The translations under genes were made by a program, and so were the position numbers. The notes beneath the pieces were generated by a model. The model did no database searches and was not told where the DNA came from. It saw nothing but the letters and a program-made list of their open reading frames with translations. Positions 9,544 through 17,486 of a DNA stretch of 64,000 nucleotides are shown piece after piece (positions within the stretch are counted from its first letter, which is position 1; each line of letters begins with the position of its first letter). This stretch comes from an uncultured Gammaproteobacteria bacterium (GTDB lineage: Bacteria; Pseudomonadota; Gammaproteobacteria; GCA-001735895), in contig CAJXUC010000002.1 in NCBI GenBank assembly GCA_913061315.1, positions 124,001-188,000 on the forward strand, in the 5' to 3' direction.

Positions 9544-11034
9544 ATGAAGCAAAGCCTGCAACTTCGCATAGGCCAAAGCCTGACGATGACACCTCAGCTG
9601 CAGCAAGCCATCAGGCTCTTGCAACTTTCTTCTATTGAACTGCAATCTGAAATCCAACAAACTGTTGATGAGAATCCCCTGCTTGAGCAAGACGATGCGC
9701 TTAGTGAAGTTAACCTTTTAGATCGCGAAACGATTAAAAATAGCGAAACTGACAGTCCAAATGAAGACCAAATTGAAATTAAAACAAGCGCTGACAACAT
9801 TGCCGATAACAGAGCTGAACAAGTCCTACCCGATGAGTTAGATGTTGATGCTCATTGGGACGAAATTTATGACACTGCACCAACAACATCTCAGGTCAAT
9901 CAAGACGATAACCGTGATATGTTTGAAAATCAGACAAAACAAGAAGATGCCTTAAAAGAACATTTACTGTGGCAGCTTAATGGCATGCGATTGTCTGAAA
10001 ATGATTATGAAGTCGGCCTAGCAATAATCGACTCGACAGATGATACGGGTTACCTAACTCAGTCACTTGAAGACATCTATAACGGTTTAAAAACACAACT
10101 AGAAGGTATTGAGTTTGACGAAGTTGAAGCCGTCTTAAATCTCATTCAGCACTTTGATCCAATTGGTGTATCCGCTAGAACACCCGCGGAGTGCATGCTG
10201 ATACAACTCCAACAATACAGTAAAGAGACGCCTCATTTGACTAAGGCAATGGTATTAGTCGACCAGCACCTTGAACAACTGGCCAATAATGATGTGGCAC
10301 AGCTCAAGCGCCGACTGCAGGCAACTGATACTGAATTAACCGCCATCATTAAATTAATCCGAACTACCAATCCACATCCTGGACACCTGATCAGTGAAAA
10401 CCATGCGCAATATATAGTGCCTGATGTTTATGTCCGAAAACTTCAAGAGCAATGGTCAGTCAGTATTAATCGTGAAAATGTTCCAAAACTCCGTATTAAT
10501 GACCAATATGCGGGACTCATTAAACGTGCAGACAACAGTGAACAAAACACCTACTTAAAGGACCATCTTCAAGAAGCCCGCTGGTTTATAAAAAGTCTAC
10601 AAAGTAGAAACGACACCCTACTGAGAGTGAGCCAGGCAATCGTTCAACGGCAACAGGCTTTTTTTAATTACGGTGATGAAGCCATGCAACCGATGGTGTT
10701 GCGAGATATTGCTGAATTACTCGAAATGCATGAGTCAACAATTTCTCGCGTGACTACAAACAAATTCATGCACACACCCCGTGGCATATTGGAGCTTAAG
10801 TTTTTCTTTTCCAGCCATGTGAGTACTGCAGATGGGGGTGAATGTTCAGCCACAGCTATACGGGCTATTATCAAAAAGTTAGTGGCTGCGGAACCTCAAA
10901 AAAAACCATTAAGCGATAATAAAATTGCTCTATTATTAGGAGATCAAGGTATCAATGTCGCGAGAAGAACAGTCGCAAAATATCGCGAAGCACTTCAGAT
11001 ACCCCCTTCTAATGAGCGAAAACGTCTCTTCTGA
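9544..11034 (+). CDS. rpoN: RNA polymerase sigma-54 factor RpoN
   Basis: Sigma factor for enhancer-dependent promoters (-24/-12), needed with AAA+ activators for nitrogen and other regulons. The 496-aa protein shows the full architecture: Gln/Leu-rich region I (LRIGQSLTMTPQLQQAIRLL), an acidic region II (about 50-130), the core-binding domain, a helix-turn-helix near MHESTISRVTTNK, and the C-terminal RpoN box ARRTVAKYRE at 473-482. As in E. coli and Pseudomonas it lies between lptB and hpf. No activator gene with a GAFTGA-type AAA+ domain is present in the window. Confidence 0.98.
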   Translation: MKQSLQLRIGQSLTMTPQLQQAIRLLQLSSIELQSEIQQTVDENPLLEQDDALSEVNLLDRETIKNSETDSPNEDQIEIKTSADNIADNRAEQVLPDELDVDAHWDEIYDTAPTTSQVNQDDNRDMFENQTKQEDALKEHLLWQLNGMRLSENDYEVGLAIIDSTDDTGYLTQSLEDIYNGLKTQLEGIEFDEVEAVLNLIQHFDPIGVSARTPAECMLIQLQQYSKETPHLTKAMVLVDQHLEQLANNDVAQLKRRLQATDTELTAIIKLIRTTNPHPGHLISENHAQYIVPDVYVRKLQEQWSVSINRENVPKLRINDQYAGLIKRADNSEQNTYLKDHLQEARWFIKSLQSRNDTLLRVSQAIVQRQQAFFNYGDEAMQPMVLRDIAELLEMHESTISRVTTNKFMHTPRGILELKFFFSSHVSTADGGECSATAIRAIIKKLVAAEPQKKPLSDNKIALLLGDQGINVARRTVAKYREALQIPPSNERKRLF

Positions 11035-11086
11035 GACAATTATTGATTCGCAATACTGCGAGTCAGTCAACTATAGGAGATAACGG

Positions 11087-11428
11087 ATGCAAGTAAGTTT
11101 GAGTGGCCATCACGTCGACATCACTGATTCAATCAGAAACTATGTACACGAAAAAATTCAGCGACTAGACCGTCATTTCGACCAGGCCTTAGACATCAGT
11201 ATTATTTTGACAGTTGAAAAACTTCGACATAAAGCAGAAGCCACACTTCATGTCAGTGGTAACAATATACACGCTGACGATGTGAAAGAAGATATGTATG
11301 CTGCAATTGATGGACTAATCGATAAACTTGATCGACAAGGCAAAAAACATATGGAGAAAATTAAAAATCATCGAAGTCGAGTAGAGATACCGACTGAGGA
11401 ACCCTTCGACTCAACAAAAGAGGCTTAA
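11087..11428 (+). CDS. hpf: Ribosome hibernation promoting factor, short form
   Basis: Binds the 30S decoding region of idle ribosomes during starvation and promotes dimer formation. At 113 aa it is the short HPF/YhbH type without the C-terminal dimerisation domain of long HPF, though with about 15 extra hydrophilic residues. The family pattern is MQVSLSGHHVDITDSIRNYV, then KLRHKAEATLHVSG and the DMYAAIDGLIDKLDRQ helix. It follows rpoN by 52 bp with a GGAG ribosome site (ATAGGAGATAACGG), and a strong terminator ends the transcript right after it. Confidence 0.96.
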   Translation: MQVSLSGHHVDITDSIRNYVHEKIQRLDRHFDQALDISIILTVEKLRHKAEATLHVSGNNIHADDVKEDMYAAIDGLIDKLDRQGKKHMEKIKNHRSRVEIPTEEPFDSTKEA

Positions 11429-11436
11429 ATCCATTG

Positions 11437-11478
11437 GCGGCGATATTCGTAATGGCGTTAATCGCCGCTCTTTTTTTT
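11437..11478 (+). terminator. Intrinsic terminator after hpf
   Basis: An 8-bp GC-rich stem (11437-11444 with 11461-11468) is followed by CTCT and a run of eight or more T. It separates the lpt-rpoN-hpf transcript from ptsN-hprK-rapZ, which must then have its own promoter in the 75 bp before 11554 or rely on readthrough. Confidence 0.85.
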
Positions 11479-11553
11479 AAGACTTGCATACTGTGTCCTT
11501 TGAGATAATATTCGCGCTAATTTCCCGATAACTAATCATCGTTTACCCATCAA

Positions 11554-12006
11554 ATGACAGTCACTGCACTTTTGTCCCTCGATCGAGTTTTTATTGATCC
11601 AAATATCTCTAGCAAAAAGAAATTACTTGAGTTCATAGCGAACACCGTCACGCAACAATGTGGGCTAACGCAATCCAGACTATTTAATAGTTTACTCGAT
11701 CGTGAAAGGCTAGGCAGCACAGGTTTAGGCAATGGTTTTGCAGTGCCTCATGCCAGACTGCCAGACCTAAAAGAAACCTTTGGCGTTTTTGTGAAACTGG
11801 CCAAGCCCATCAATTTTGATGCACCTGATAATGAACTAGTCGATTTAATTTTTTGCATTATTATTCCTGAACAGGCTACTGACGAGCATTTACAAATATT
11901 AGCATCATTGGCTAAAGCATTTTCCCAGCCTGCGATTCGTGAGGATATGAGAGCTGTAACAACAGGCAACGATGTTATTCGGATCATTGACTCAGCTGAG
12001 AAATGA
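11554..12006 (+). CDS. ptsN: PTS nitrogen regulatory protein EIIA-Ntr
   Basis: Terminal phospho-acceptor of the nitrogen-related PTS; it transports no sugar but regulates potassium uptake, stress and nitrogen responses by protein contacts. The 150-aa fold is the fructose/mannitol-type EIIA. The phosphorylated His is residue 66 in GLGNGFAVPHARL, and the IIPEQATDEHLQILASLA segment is typical. hprK starts 4 bp inside the end of this gene, which strongly suggests coupled translation. Regulation of its phosphorylation here would involve EI-Ntr (ptsP, not in window) and the HPr encoded at 14242. Confidence 0.96.
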   Translation: MTVTALLSLDRVFIDPNISSKKKLLEFIANTVTQQCGLTQSRLFNSLLDRERLGSTGLGNGFAVPHARLPDLKETFGVFVKLAKPINFDAPDNELVDLIFCIIIPEQATDEHLQILASLAKAFSQPAIREDMRAVTTGNDVIRIIDSAEK

Positions 12007-12959
12007 AACCTTCACTCAAAATTTTTAAGTTTTTCGACCTTTATAAACATAAATTACAACTCAGTTTTGCTTCTGCTTCAGTCGGTTTGGACCGTGAAAT
12101 CATGTTTTCACGTCAAACTAACGACACCTTTGAAGCAGTGGACTATTTTAATGTCATTCGCACCTCCAGCATTGTTGTCGTTGGTTTTCAAGAATCTCGC
12201 TATATCAGAAAACTAACGCCGCTAGAACAGTCGAGCTTACTTAAAACCCTGTTCCAAGGCCCTGTCAGCGCAGTCATTATAAGTGCAGAAAATCAGTTGC
12301 CTGAATTGATGATTCGTCAATGCGAACAAAAAAACATTGCTGTATTTCGATCTTCTTTGCACGATTCTGAATTACTGGATAAAACACGCCATTATCTAAC
12401 ACCCGTTCTTGCTGATCATGTCGACGAACATGGTGTTTTTGTTGAAGTCTATAGCCTAGGGCTATTCATAACGGGCGAAAGTGGTGTTGGTAAAAGTGAA
12501 TTGGCTCTCGCTTTAGTGGCCAAAGGACACCGCCTAATTTCAGATGACATTACCCGATTCTCAAGAATATCTCCAGACGTCGTCGATGGTGAGTGCTCCG
12601 GTCTTCTCAATGGTTTTATGGAGGTCCGTGGTTTAGGTATCGTCAACATTCGAGCTATGTTTGGAGCCAATGCTCTCAAATCAAATAAGGCACTAAGGCT
12701 CATTGTTAATATGGTGTCACTCACCCATGAAAATGCCGCTCAATTTGACCGTTTAGGTAACAATATTGCCACACGCAATGTTCTTGGTCTCGAAATACCA
12801 GAAGTTACTCTACCCGTGGCACCCGGTCGAAATCTTGCTGTACTGGTCGAAGCTGCGGCCCGTAATCATTTGCTTAATATCAATGGTTACAATGCGGCAG
12901 AAGATTTCATCCAACGTCAGAAAACCGCTATTGCGGAAAATAAATGGTTAAAAGATTAA
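12003..12959 (+). CDS. hprK: HPr kinase/phosphorylase HprK
   Basis: Bifunctional enzyme that phosphorylates HPr on the regulatory serine and removes it again, linking energy state to PTS-dependent regulation. The 318-aa protein has an N-terminal DUF-type domain (1-130) and a C-terminal catalytic domain with Walker A GESGVGKSE (158-166), Asp181-Asp182 and the HprK signature FMEVRGLGIVNIR (205-217). HprK is classical in Firmicutes but also occurs in many proteobacteria, usually next to ptsN and rapZ as here; enterobacteria lack it. Its presence predicts a serine-phosphorylatable HPr, which the gene at 14242 supplies. Confidence 0.95.
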   Translation: MKPSLKIFKFFDLYKHKLQLSFASASVGLDREIMFSRQTNDTFEAVDYFNVIRTSSIVVVGFQESRYIRKLTPLEQSSLLKTLFQGPVSAVIISAENQLPELMIRQCEQKNIAVFRSSLHDSELLDKTRHYLTPVLADHVDEHGVFVEVYSLGLFITGESGVGKSELALALVAKGHRLISDDITRFSRISPDVVDGECSGLLNGFMEVRGLGIVNIRAMFGANALKSNKALRLIVNMVSLTHENAAQFDRLGNNIATRNVLGLEIPEVTLPVAPGRNLAVLVEAAARNHLLNINGYNAAEDFIQRQKTAIAENKWLKD

Positions 12960-12963
12960 TGAC

Positions 12964-13848
12964 ATGAACCAAAGCACTAAAACAAATGAAATGAAACTGA
13001 TCATTGTGAGCGGTTTATCAGGCTCCGGCAAAACTATTGCTTTGCACACCTTAGAAGATGCCGGTTATTTTTGTGTTGATAATTTACCCATTACCCTGCT
13101 TCCAAGCTTTATTGACACAATGCTGGAAGCCAAGCCTGCTACCTATGATTTCGTAGCAGTCGCAATAGATGCCAGAAGTGGTGTCGATGATATTAATTAT
13201 TTTGACAAAATCATCAAACAAGCTCGAGAACAGACTGATTTTGTAGAAATTTTATTTTTGACGTCTGACATTAAAAAACTAATTACTCGATTTAGCGAAA
13301 CCAGAAGGAAACACCCACTATCACGTCAAGGGATTCCTCTGATTGAGGCCATCAAACTTGAACAGAGCTTACTCAGAAACATCTATTCAAAAGCTGATCT
13401 TGTCATAGACACATCAAAATTTAATGTGCATCAGCTTCGTCAAATGATCATCAAACGACTCATACCGAACAATTCTTCCGAACTGGCTATAATGGTTCAG
13501 TCATTTGGTTTTAAGCATGGCCTACCGACCGACACTGACTTTGTTTTCGATGTTCGTTGCTTGCCTAACCCTCACTGGGAAAGTCACCTAAAAGACCTTA
13601 ATGGAAGAGATGCTCCCATCATTGAATATCTTGAAAGTTTTCCTGAAGTTATCAGTATGTTTGATTCAATTTTCAGCTTCCTGACTACCTGGATTCCTTG
13701 TTTTGAAAAAGAAAATCGTAGCTATATGACCATTTCTTTAGGCTGTACGGGTGGCCAACATCGTTCAGTTTTTCTGGCTGACAAGCTTGCCCTATCGTTG
13801 AAAAATAAAAAATATAATAGTACGGTCAGACATCGGGAACTGTTATGA
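12964..13848 (+). CDS. rapZ: RNase adapter protein RapZ (YvcJ-type P-loop protein)
   Basis: Nucleotide- and RNA-binding protein; in E. coli it binds glucosamine-6-phosphate and guides RNase E to the sRNA GlmZ. The 294-aa product has an N-terminal P-loop GLSGSGKT (17-24) with the adjacent DAGYFCVDNLP, and the C-terminal signature GCTGGQHRSVFLADKLA. It starts 4 bp after hprK and overlaps the next gene by 4 bp. Whether it performs the GlmZ role here cannot be judged, because no GlmZ or GlmY RNA is visible in the window. Confidence 0.95.
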   Translation: MNQSTKTNEMKLIIVSGLSGSGKTIALHTLEDAGYFCVDNLPITLLPSFIDTMLEAKPATYDFVAVAIDARSGVDDINYFDKIIKQAREQTDFVEILFLTSDIKKLITRFSETRRKHPLSRQGIPLIEAIKLEQSLLRNIYSKADLVIDTSKFNVHQLRQMIIKRLIPNNSSELAIMVQSFGFKHGLPTDTDFVFDVRCLPNPHWESHLKDLNGRDAPIIEYLESFPEVISMFDSIFSFLTTWIPCFEKENRSYMTISLGCTGGQHRSVFLADKLALSLKNKKYNSTVRHRELL

Positions 13849-14237
13849 CAGTTAGTTTGTTGGTAATCACTCATAACCAACTCGGGCAAGAGTTAATTGA
13901 TACCGCAGCTTCTATTCTTGGAAAGCACTTACTAGAAGTAAATTTTATATCCATTTCGGCCAATCTTAAGCCAAGTGACCTAGGACGCTATGCGGACCAA
14001 GTCAAAACTATGATTCACCAATTGGATATTGCCAATGGCATTTTAATATTGACCGACATCTGCGGTGCAACGCCCCACAACCTAGCAAAGTACGTTGCGA
14101 CCGATCAGAACATTAGCATTGTTAGTGGTATCAGCCTACCAATGCTATTACGCGTATTAAACTACCCTAATCAATCGCTTCAATCGTTATCCTCAATAGC
14201 CCTCGAAGGAGCTCATAAGGGTGCCATACAGGACTGA
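13845..14237 (+). CDS. Mannose-family PTS EIIA protein
   Basis: Single-domain EIIA of the mannose (ManX-N) type, 130 aa. The predicted phospho-His is residue 10 in LLVITHNQLGQELI, and the substrate-loop segment LTDICGATPHN is typical (family consensus has G-A-T-P-x-N). No EIIB, EIIC or EIID mannose components accompany it, so it is probably regulatory rather than part of a sugar transporter. It overlaps rapZ by 4 bp and is followed by HPr after 4 bp, giving the arrangement ptsN-hprK-rapZ-EIIA-HPr seen in PTS-poor proteobacteria. Confidence 0.9.
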   Translation: MTVSLLVITHNQLGQELIDTAASILGKHLLEVNFISISANLKPSDLGRYADQVKTMIHQLDIANGILILTDICGATPHNLAKYVATDQNISIVSGISLPMLLRVLNYPNQSLQSLSSIALEGAHKGAIQD

Positions 14238-14241
14238 AATC

Positions 14242-14511
14242 ATGATCTTTCAAGACATTACTATTATCAATAAACTAGGACTTCATGCCCGTGCTGCATC
14301 AAAGCTGGTTAGTTGCGCCAGTCAATTTGAAAGTGAAGTTTTAATTGAAAAAGAGGGTAATCAAGTCAACGCAAAAAGCATTATGGGTGTAATGATGCTT
14401 GCAGCCAGTAAGGGCACAGAACTACGTCTAGTGGTAGATGGCCGTGATGAGATTCGTTGCTTAGAAGCAATATCAACGTTAATTGTTAATCGATTTGATG
14501 AAGCGGAATAA
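14242..14511 (+). CDS. ptsH: Phosphocarrier protein HPr
   Basis: Small phosphocarrier, 89 aa when read from the ATG at 14242; a start at 14221 inside the upstream gene is rejected because it adds seven residues absent from the family. His15, the PEP-dependent phosphorylation site, is in NKLGLHARAASK. Ser46, the HprK target, lies in AKSIMGVMML, and both surroundings are canonical. It may equally be called NPr/PtsO because it sits in a nitrogen-PTS cluster. EI (ptsP or ptsI) is not in the window, so the phosphate donor must be encoded elsewhere. Confidence 0.93.
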   Translation: MIFQDITIINKLGLHARAASKLVSCASQFESEVLIEKEGNQVNAKSIMGVMMLAASKGTELRLVVDGRDEIRCLEAISTLIVNRFDEAE

Positions 14512-14639
14512 CCTTAAACTTTGCCAGTAAACTCAGTTATTCCACTTTTCAAATATGCAACATTCGATCTTTACCTTCCCTAAAACGAATAGCATAAAGA
14601 CTTGTTGCTCTAAAAACAGCATAGCCTACAATCACTATC

Positions 14640-15989
14640 ATGATTGAGGACAACATCGAACAACTTCGTCAAAATATATCGCTCGCACTAGAAGACAATA
14701 GTGAATCTGCGATTACACGTGTTATTGATGGTATCGGTATTGCTGAATTAGCTAACTTGTTGGAGTCTTTACCCTCTCAACAGCGTGACCTTATTTGGCC
14801 AAAAATAAACCCTACTTTACTCGGTGGTGTACTACTTGAGACGGGTGACGAAGTCCGTGATAACAAACTCAAAGAACTCGATACAGATACAATTACAAAC
14901 ATAATTGAAAGCTTACCAGATGTCGATGACCAAGCCGATCTTCTACTTTCGTTACCTTCAGAAAAGCTCGTCAGCATATTACATACTCTCGATACTCATA
15001 AACGCGAAAGGCTAGAATCGGTACTTTCTTATAGTGAAAACACTGCTGGCGGCCTGATGAACCTTGATCAGGTTACCATTCGAGCCGATGTAACGCTAGA
15101 TGTAGTATTGCGCTATCTTAGGATAAGAGGTGATATACCCGATCAAACCGATCAGCTCTTTATTGTTGATCGGCACGATCACTATCTAGGTGCATTATAC
15201 CTTGCTGACCTATTGACCAACGATTTAGAGGCATTGGTTCAAGATATGATGCGTACCGATATTGATGCGATGTATGCCTATATTTCAGATACCGAAGTCG
15301 CACGTGAATTCGAAAATTATGACTTAATTAGCGCTCCAGTTGTTGATGAACAGAACAAATTGATCGGTCGAATTACGATTGACGATGTAGTCGATGTTAT
15401 TCGTGAAGAAGGTGAGCACTCTATTATGAGCATGGCTGGATTATCTGAAGACGATGATATGTTTGCACCCGTTATTACCAGCGCAAAACGACGCGGTATC
15501 TGGCTAGGAATTAATTTATTAACTGCTTTTCTGGCTGCAGGGGTTATTGGTTTCTTTGAAAACATACTTGAACAAGTTGTCGCCCTAGCCATTCTTATTA
15601 CCATTGTGCCCAGCATGGGCGGCATCGCCGGGTCACAAACGCTCACATTAGTGATACGAGGGCTCGCACTGGGTCAGCTTGGCAGCTCAAACTACCGCTC
15701 GCTAATAAAAAAAGAAATTCTAGTCAGCATACTTAATGGTTTGGTCTGGGCTCTTATAGTCGCAACGTTTTCAATTATCTGGTTCGAAAATTTCAATATT
15801 GGTGCGATTATCGGTATCGCATTGATCATCAATCTTATCGCCGGTGCTTTTGCGGGTGTGCTGATACCAATCACGTTACGCCAATTAAACATCGATCCTG
15901 CTATCGCCGGTGGGGTGGTACTCACTACCGTGACTGATGTTATCGGTATTGTTGCATTTCTGGGTTTAGCGACTCTCATACTCAGTTAA
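14640..15989 (+). CDS. mgtE: Magnesium transporter MgtE
   Basis: Mg2+-selective channel with cytosolic Mg2+ sensing. The 449-aa protein has the standard order: N-terminal superhelical domain (about 1-130), two CBS domains (about 135-255, including APVVDEQNKLIGRITIDDVVDVI), a connecting helix and five C-terminal membrane segments from about residue 285. The pore-associated motifs PSMGGIAGSQTLTLVIRG and DPAIAGGVVLTTVTDVIG are intact. It stands 128 bp after HPr and is followed by a convergent ROK kinase. No M-box riboswitch fits in the short leader. Confidence 0.96.
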   Translation: MIEDNIEQLRQNISLALEDNSESAITRVIDGIGIAELANLLESLPSQQRDLIWPKINPTLLGGVLLETGDEVRDNKLKELDTDTITNIIESLPDVDDQADLLLSLPSEKLVSILHTLDTHKRERLESVLSYSENTAGGLMNLDQVTIRADVTLDVVLRYLRIRGDIPDQTDQLFIVDRHDHYLGALYLADLLTNDLEALVQDMMRTDIDAMYAYISDTEVAREFENYDLISAPVVDEQNKLIGRITIDDVVDVIREEGEHSIMSMAGLSEDDDMFAPVITSAKRRGIWLGINLLTAFLAAGVIGFFENILEQVVALAILITIVPSMGGIAGSQTLTLVIRGLALGQLGSSNYRSLIKKEILVSILNGLVWALIVATFSIIWFENFNIGAIIGIALIINLIAGAFAGVLIPITLRQLNIDPAIAGGVVLTTVTDVIGIVAFLGLATLILS

Positions 15990-16069
15990 AATTTGAGCGC
16001 TAAGTTAAAAAAATCTAACGCGGCTCGATAGCAAACATCATACATATTAGCAATTCCAAAAGCTTTCAT

Positions 16070-16993
16070 TCAATCGACGGATAGAAATGCAGCACCAATT
16101 ACACCACTGGCATCACCGTGCGTTGCAGGCAATAGTGGCGTTTCCACATAGTCTGAAAAAACATATTTTGCTAATTGTTTAGGTACTTGTTGATATATCT
16201 CCCCAACATTGGACATACCACCCCCCAACACAATAACATCTGGATCGATTACATTAATCACATGAGCCAAGGCGCGAGCCATCTGATCAAAATATTTTGT
16301 CATCGCCTTCTTACAATGGTTATCCTTTAAACGAGCCTGCGCCACTATCTGTTCAGACGATAATGCAACACCATAAGTTCTGTAGAAATTGGCCGCCAAT
16401 CCTTGCCCAGAAATAAATGTTTCAATACAAGCCTGCTGGCCACAAAAACAACGTGGATTCCCATCCTGTTCCCTATGCCAAGGCAATGGATTATGCCCCC
16501 ACTCCCCTGTAATGGCATTGGGGCCGTTAATTAATTGTTCGTTCACAACAAGACCTGCCCCAGTACCTGTTCCGATAATAATACCAAAAACAACGGCATG
16601 GTTTTGACCCGCACCATGAATGGCTTCTGACAATGCAAAGCAATTCGCATCATTTTGAATATGAACGGAACGTTGGAGTTGCCTTTCAAAGTCTTCTTTA
16701 AATGCACGACCATTCATACAGATAGTATTTGAATTTCTGAGTAATCCACTGCGTGGAGAAATTGCACCCGGTGTTCCAATGCCAATCGCTAATTTTTGCC
16801 CAACGGCTGTTTCTGCCTCAAAGACTAAGTTGCAAAGTAGTAACAATATTGCATCATAATCGTCCGCAGGGGTTGGCACACGTTTGCAAAATACTGACCT
16901 TTTTTTTTCATCTAAAACCCTTACTTCTATTTTAGTCCCACCTAAATCAATACCCAAACGGTAAGTATTTTTCTGGATTTTAAGATGATTCAT
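16070..16993 (-). CDS. ROK-family sugar kinase (fructokinase/N-acetylglucosamine kinase type)
   Basis: Cytoplasmic ATP-dependent hexose kinase of the ROK family, 307 aa. The ATP-phosphate motif LGIDLGGTKIEVRVLD is at the N-terminus, IGIGTPGAIS and QNDANCFALSEA carry the sugar and catalytic Asp contacts, and the ROK zinc site CFCGQQACIE with the preceding GHNPLPWH is complete. E. coli Mak and NagK share this layout and substrate cannot be decided from sequence alone. It is transcribed toward mgtE as a single gene, and its 5' side faces the nrdAB regulatory region. Confidence 0.88.
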   Translation of the reverse strand: MNHLKIQKNTYRLGIDLGGTKIEVRVLDEKKRSVFCKRVPTPADDYDAILLLLCNLVFEAETAVGQKLAIGIGTPGAISPRSGLLRNSNTICMNGRAFKEDFERQLQRSVHIQNDANCFALSEAIHGAGQNHAVVFGIIIGTGTGAGLVVNEQLINGPNAITGEWGHNPLPWHREQDGNPRCFCGQQACIETFISGQGLAANFYRTYGVALSSEQIVAQARLKDNHCKKAMTKYFDQMARALAHVINVIDPDVIVLGGGMSNVGEIYQQVPKQLAKYVFSDYVETPLLPATHGDASGVIGAAFLSVD

Positions 16994-17103
16994 AAACTAA
17001 TTCCTAATGGCAATCTTGATATTGTCATTGGCAACGTTGAAAGTCATTAAAGTTGTTTGATAATAAATACATCATTGCACGATTAATACTATTAGTACCC
17101 AGC

Positions 17104-17112
17104 TTATCCACA
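17104..17112 (+). promoter_or_regulatory. DnaA box upstream of nrdA
   Basis: The nine bases TTATCCACA match the strict DnaA-box consensus exactly. DnaA boxes in the nrdAB promoter are known in E. coli, where DnaA couples dNTP supply to replication. The site lies about 80 bp upstream of the proposed -35 element. Confidence 0.7.
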
Positions 17113-17140
17113 GGTTCTCCTACGCTATCCCACAGGGAAA

Positions 17141-17156
17141 ACACTATATAGTGTGT
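17141..17156. promoter_or_regulatory. NrdR box 1
   Basis: The 16-bp near-palindrome ACACTATATAGTGTGT matches 15 of 16 positions of the published NrdR-box consensus. NrdR is the ATP/dATP-sensing repressor of ribonucleotide reductase genes. Its centre is 32 bp from that of box 2, the spacing (about three helical turns) typical of paired NrdR boxes. Confidence 0.9.
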
Positions 17157-17172
17157 ATAATTTTATCTCTAG

Positions 17173-17188
17173 CCACATTATGTTGTGA
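17173..17188. promoter_or_regulatory. NrdR box 2
   Basis: CCACATTATGTTGTGA matches 12 of 16 consensus positions and overlaps the proposed -35 hexamer TTGTGA, so NrdR bound here would block RNA polymerase directly. Together with box 1 it forms the usual tandem pair. Confidence 0.8.
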
Positions 17189-17211
17189 TTTTTAATTTAT
17201 GGCGTTATACT
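17183..17211 (+). promoter_or_regulatory. nrdA sigma-70 promoter
   Basis: TTGTGA (17183-17188) and TATACT (17206-17211) are separated by exactly 17 bp. Transcription should begin near 17218, leaving a leader of about 270 nt before the nrdA ATG. A second possible -10 (TATAAT, 17156-17161) lacks a good -35. Confidence 0.65.
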
Positions 17212-17486
17212 CATTTCGGATTATAAAAGACACTCTAGCCAGATTAACTAGACTCAAGCTTCTCTATTATTGTTGTTATTAGAAGCCAACAAATAGCCCT
17301 CCTTAAAGAGCTATTTACTAAGAAATTTGGAAATCTGAGTGCATTAGATCAGTGAAAGAATGTTTAATGTCCGCAAATTATCACTCTATCGATATCGTCT
17401 ATTATATCGGATGGTTATTTGATTAAAATCGGTCTCAAAAACTCGCTTTCTTTTAGTAAAAAAATGTAACGAACCGGGCTTTTACA

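Larger units (their letters stand above)
16994..17486. other. ROK kinase/nrdA divergent regulatory region and nrdA leader
   Basis: 493 non-coding bases. From left to right they contain a DnaA box, a pair of NrdR boxes, a sigma-70 promoter for nrdA (each listed separately) and a leader of about 270 nt. In the leader, 17258-17263 can pair with 17281-17286 and 17291-17297 with 17310-17316, giving two small hairpins. No known riboswitch pattern is recognisable and no ORF with a ribosome site is present. Confidence 0.7.

Noticed and set aside
15317..15979. Open frames on the minus strand inside mgtE
   Set aside because: They are antisense shadows of a clearly conserved protein and lack family patterns or ribosome sites.
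17126..17134. Second DnaA box in the nrdA promoter
   Set aside because: The sequence TATCCCACA has an extra C and does not match TTATNCACA.
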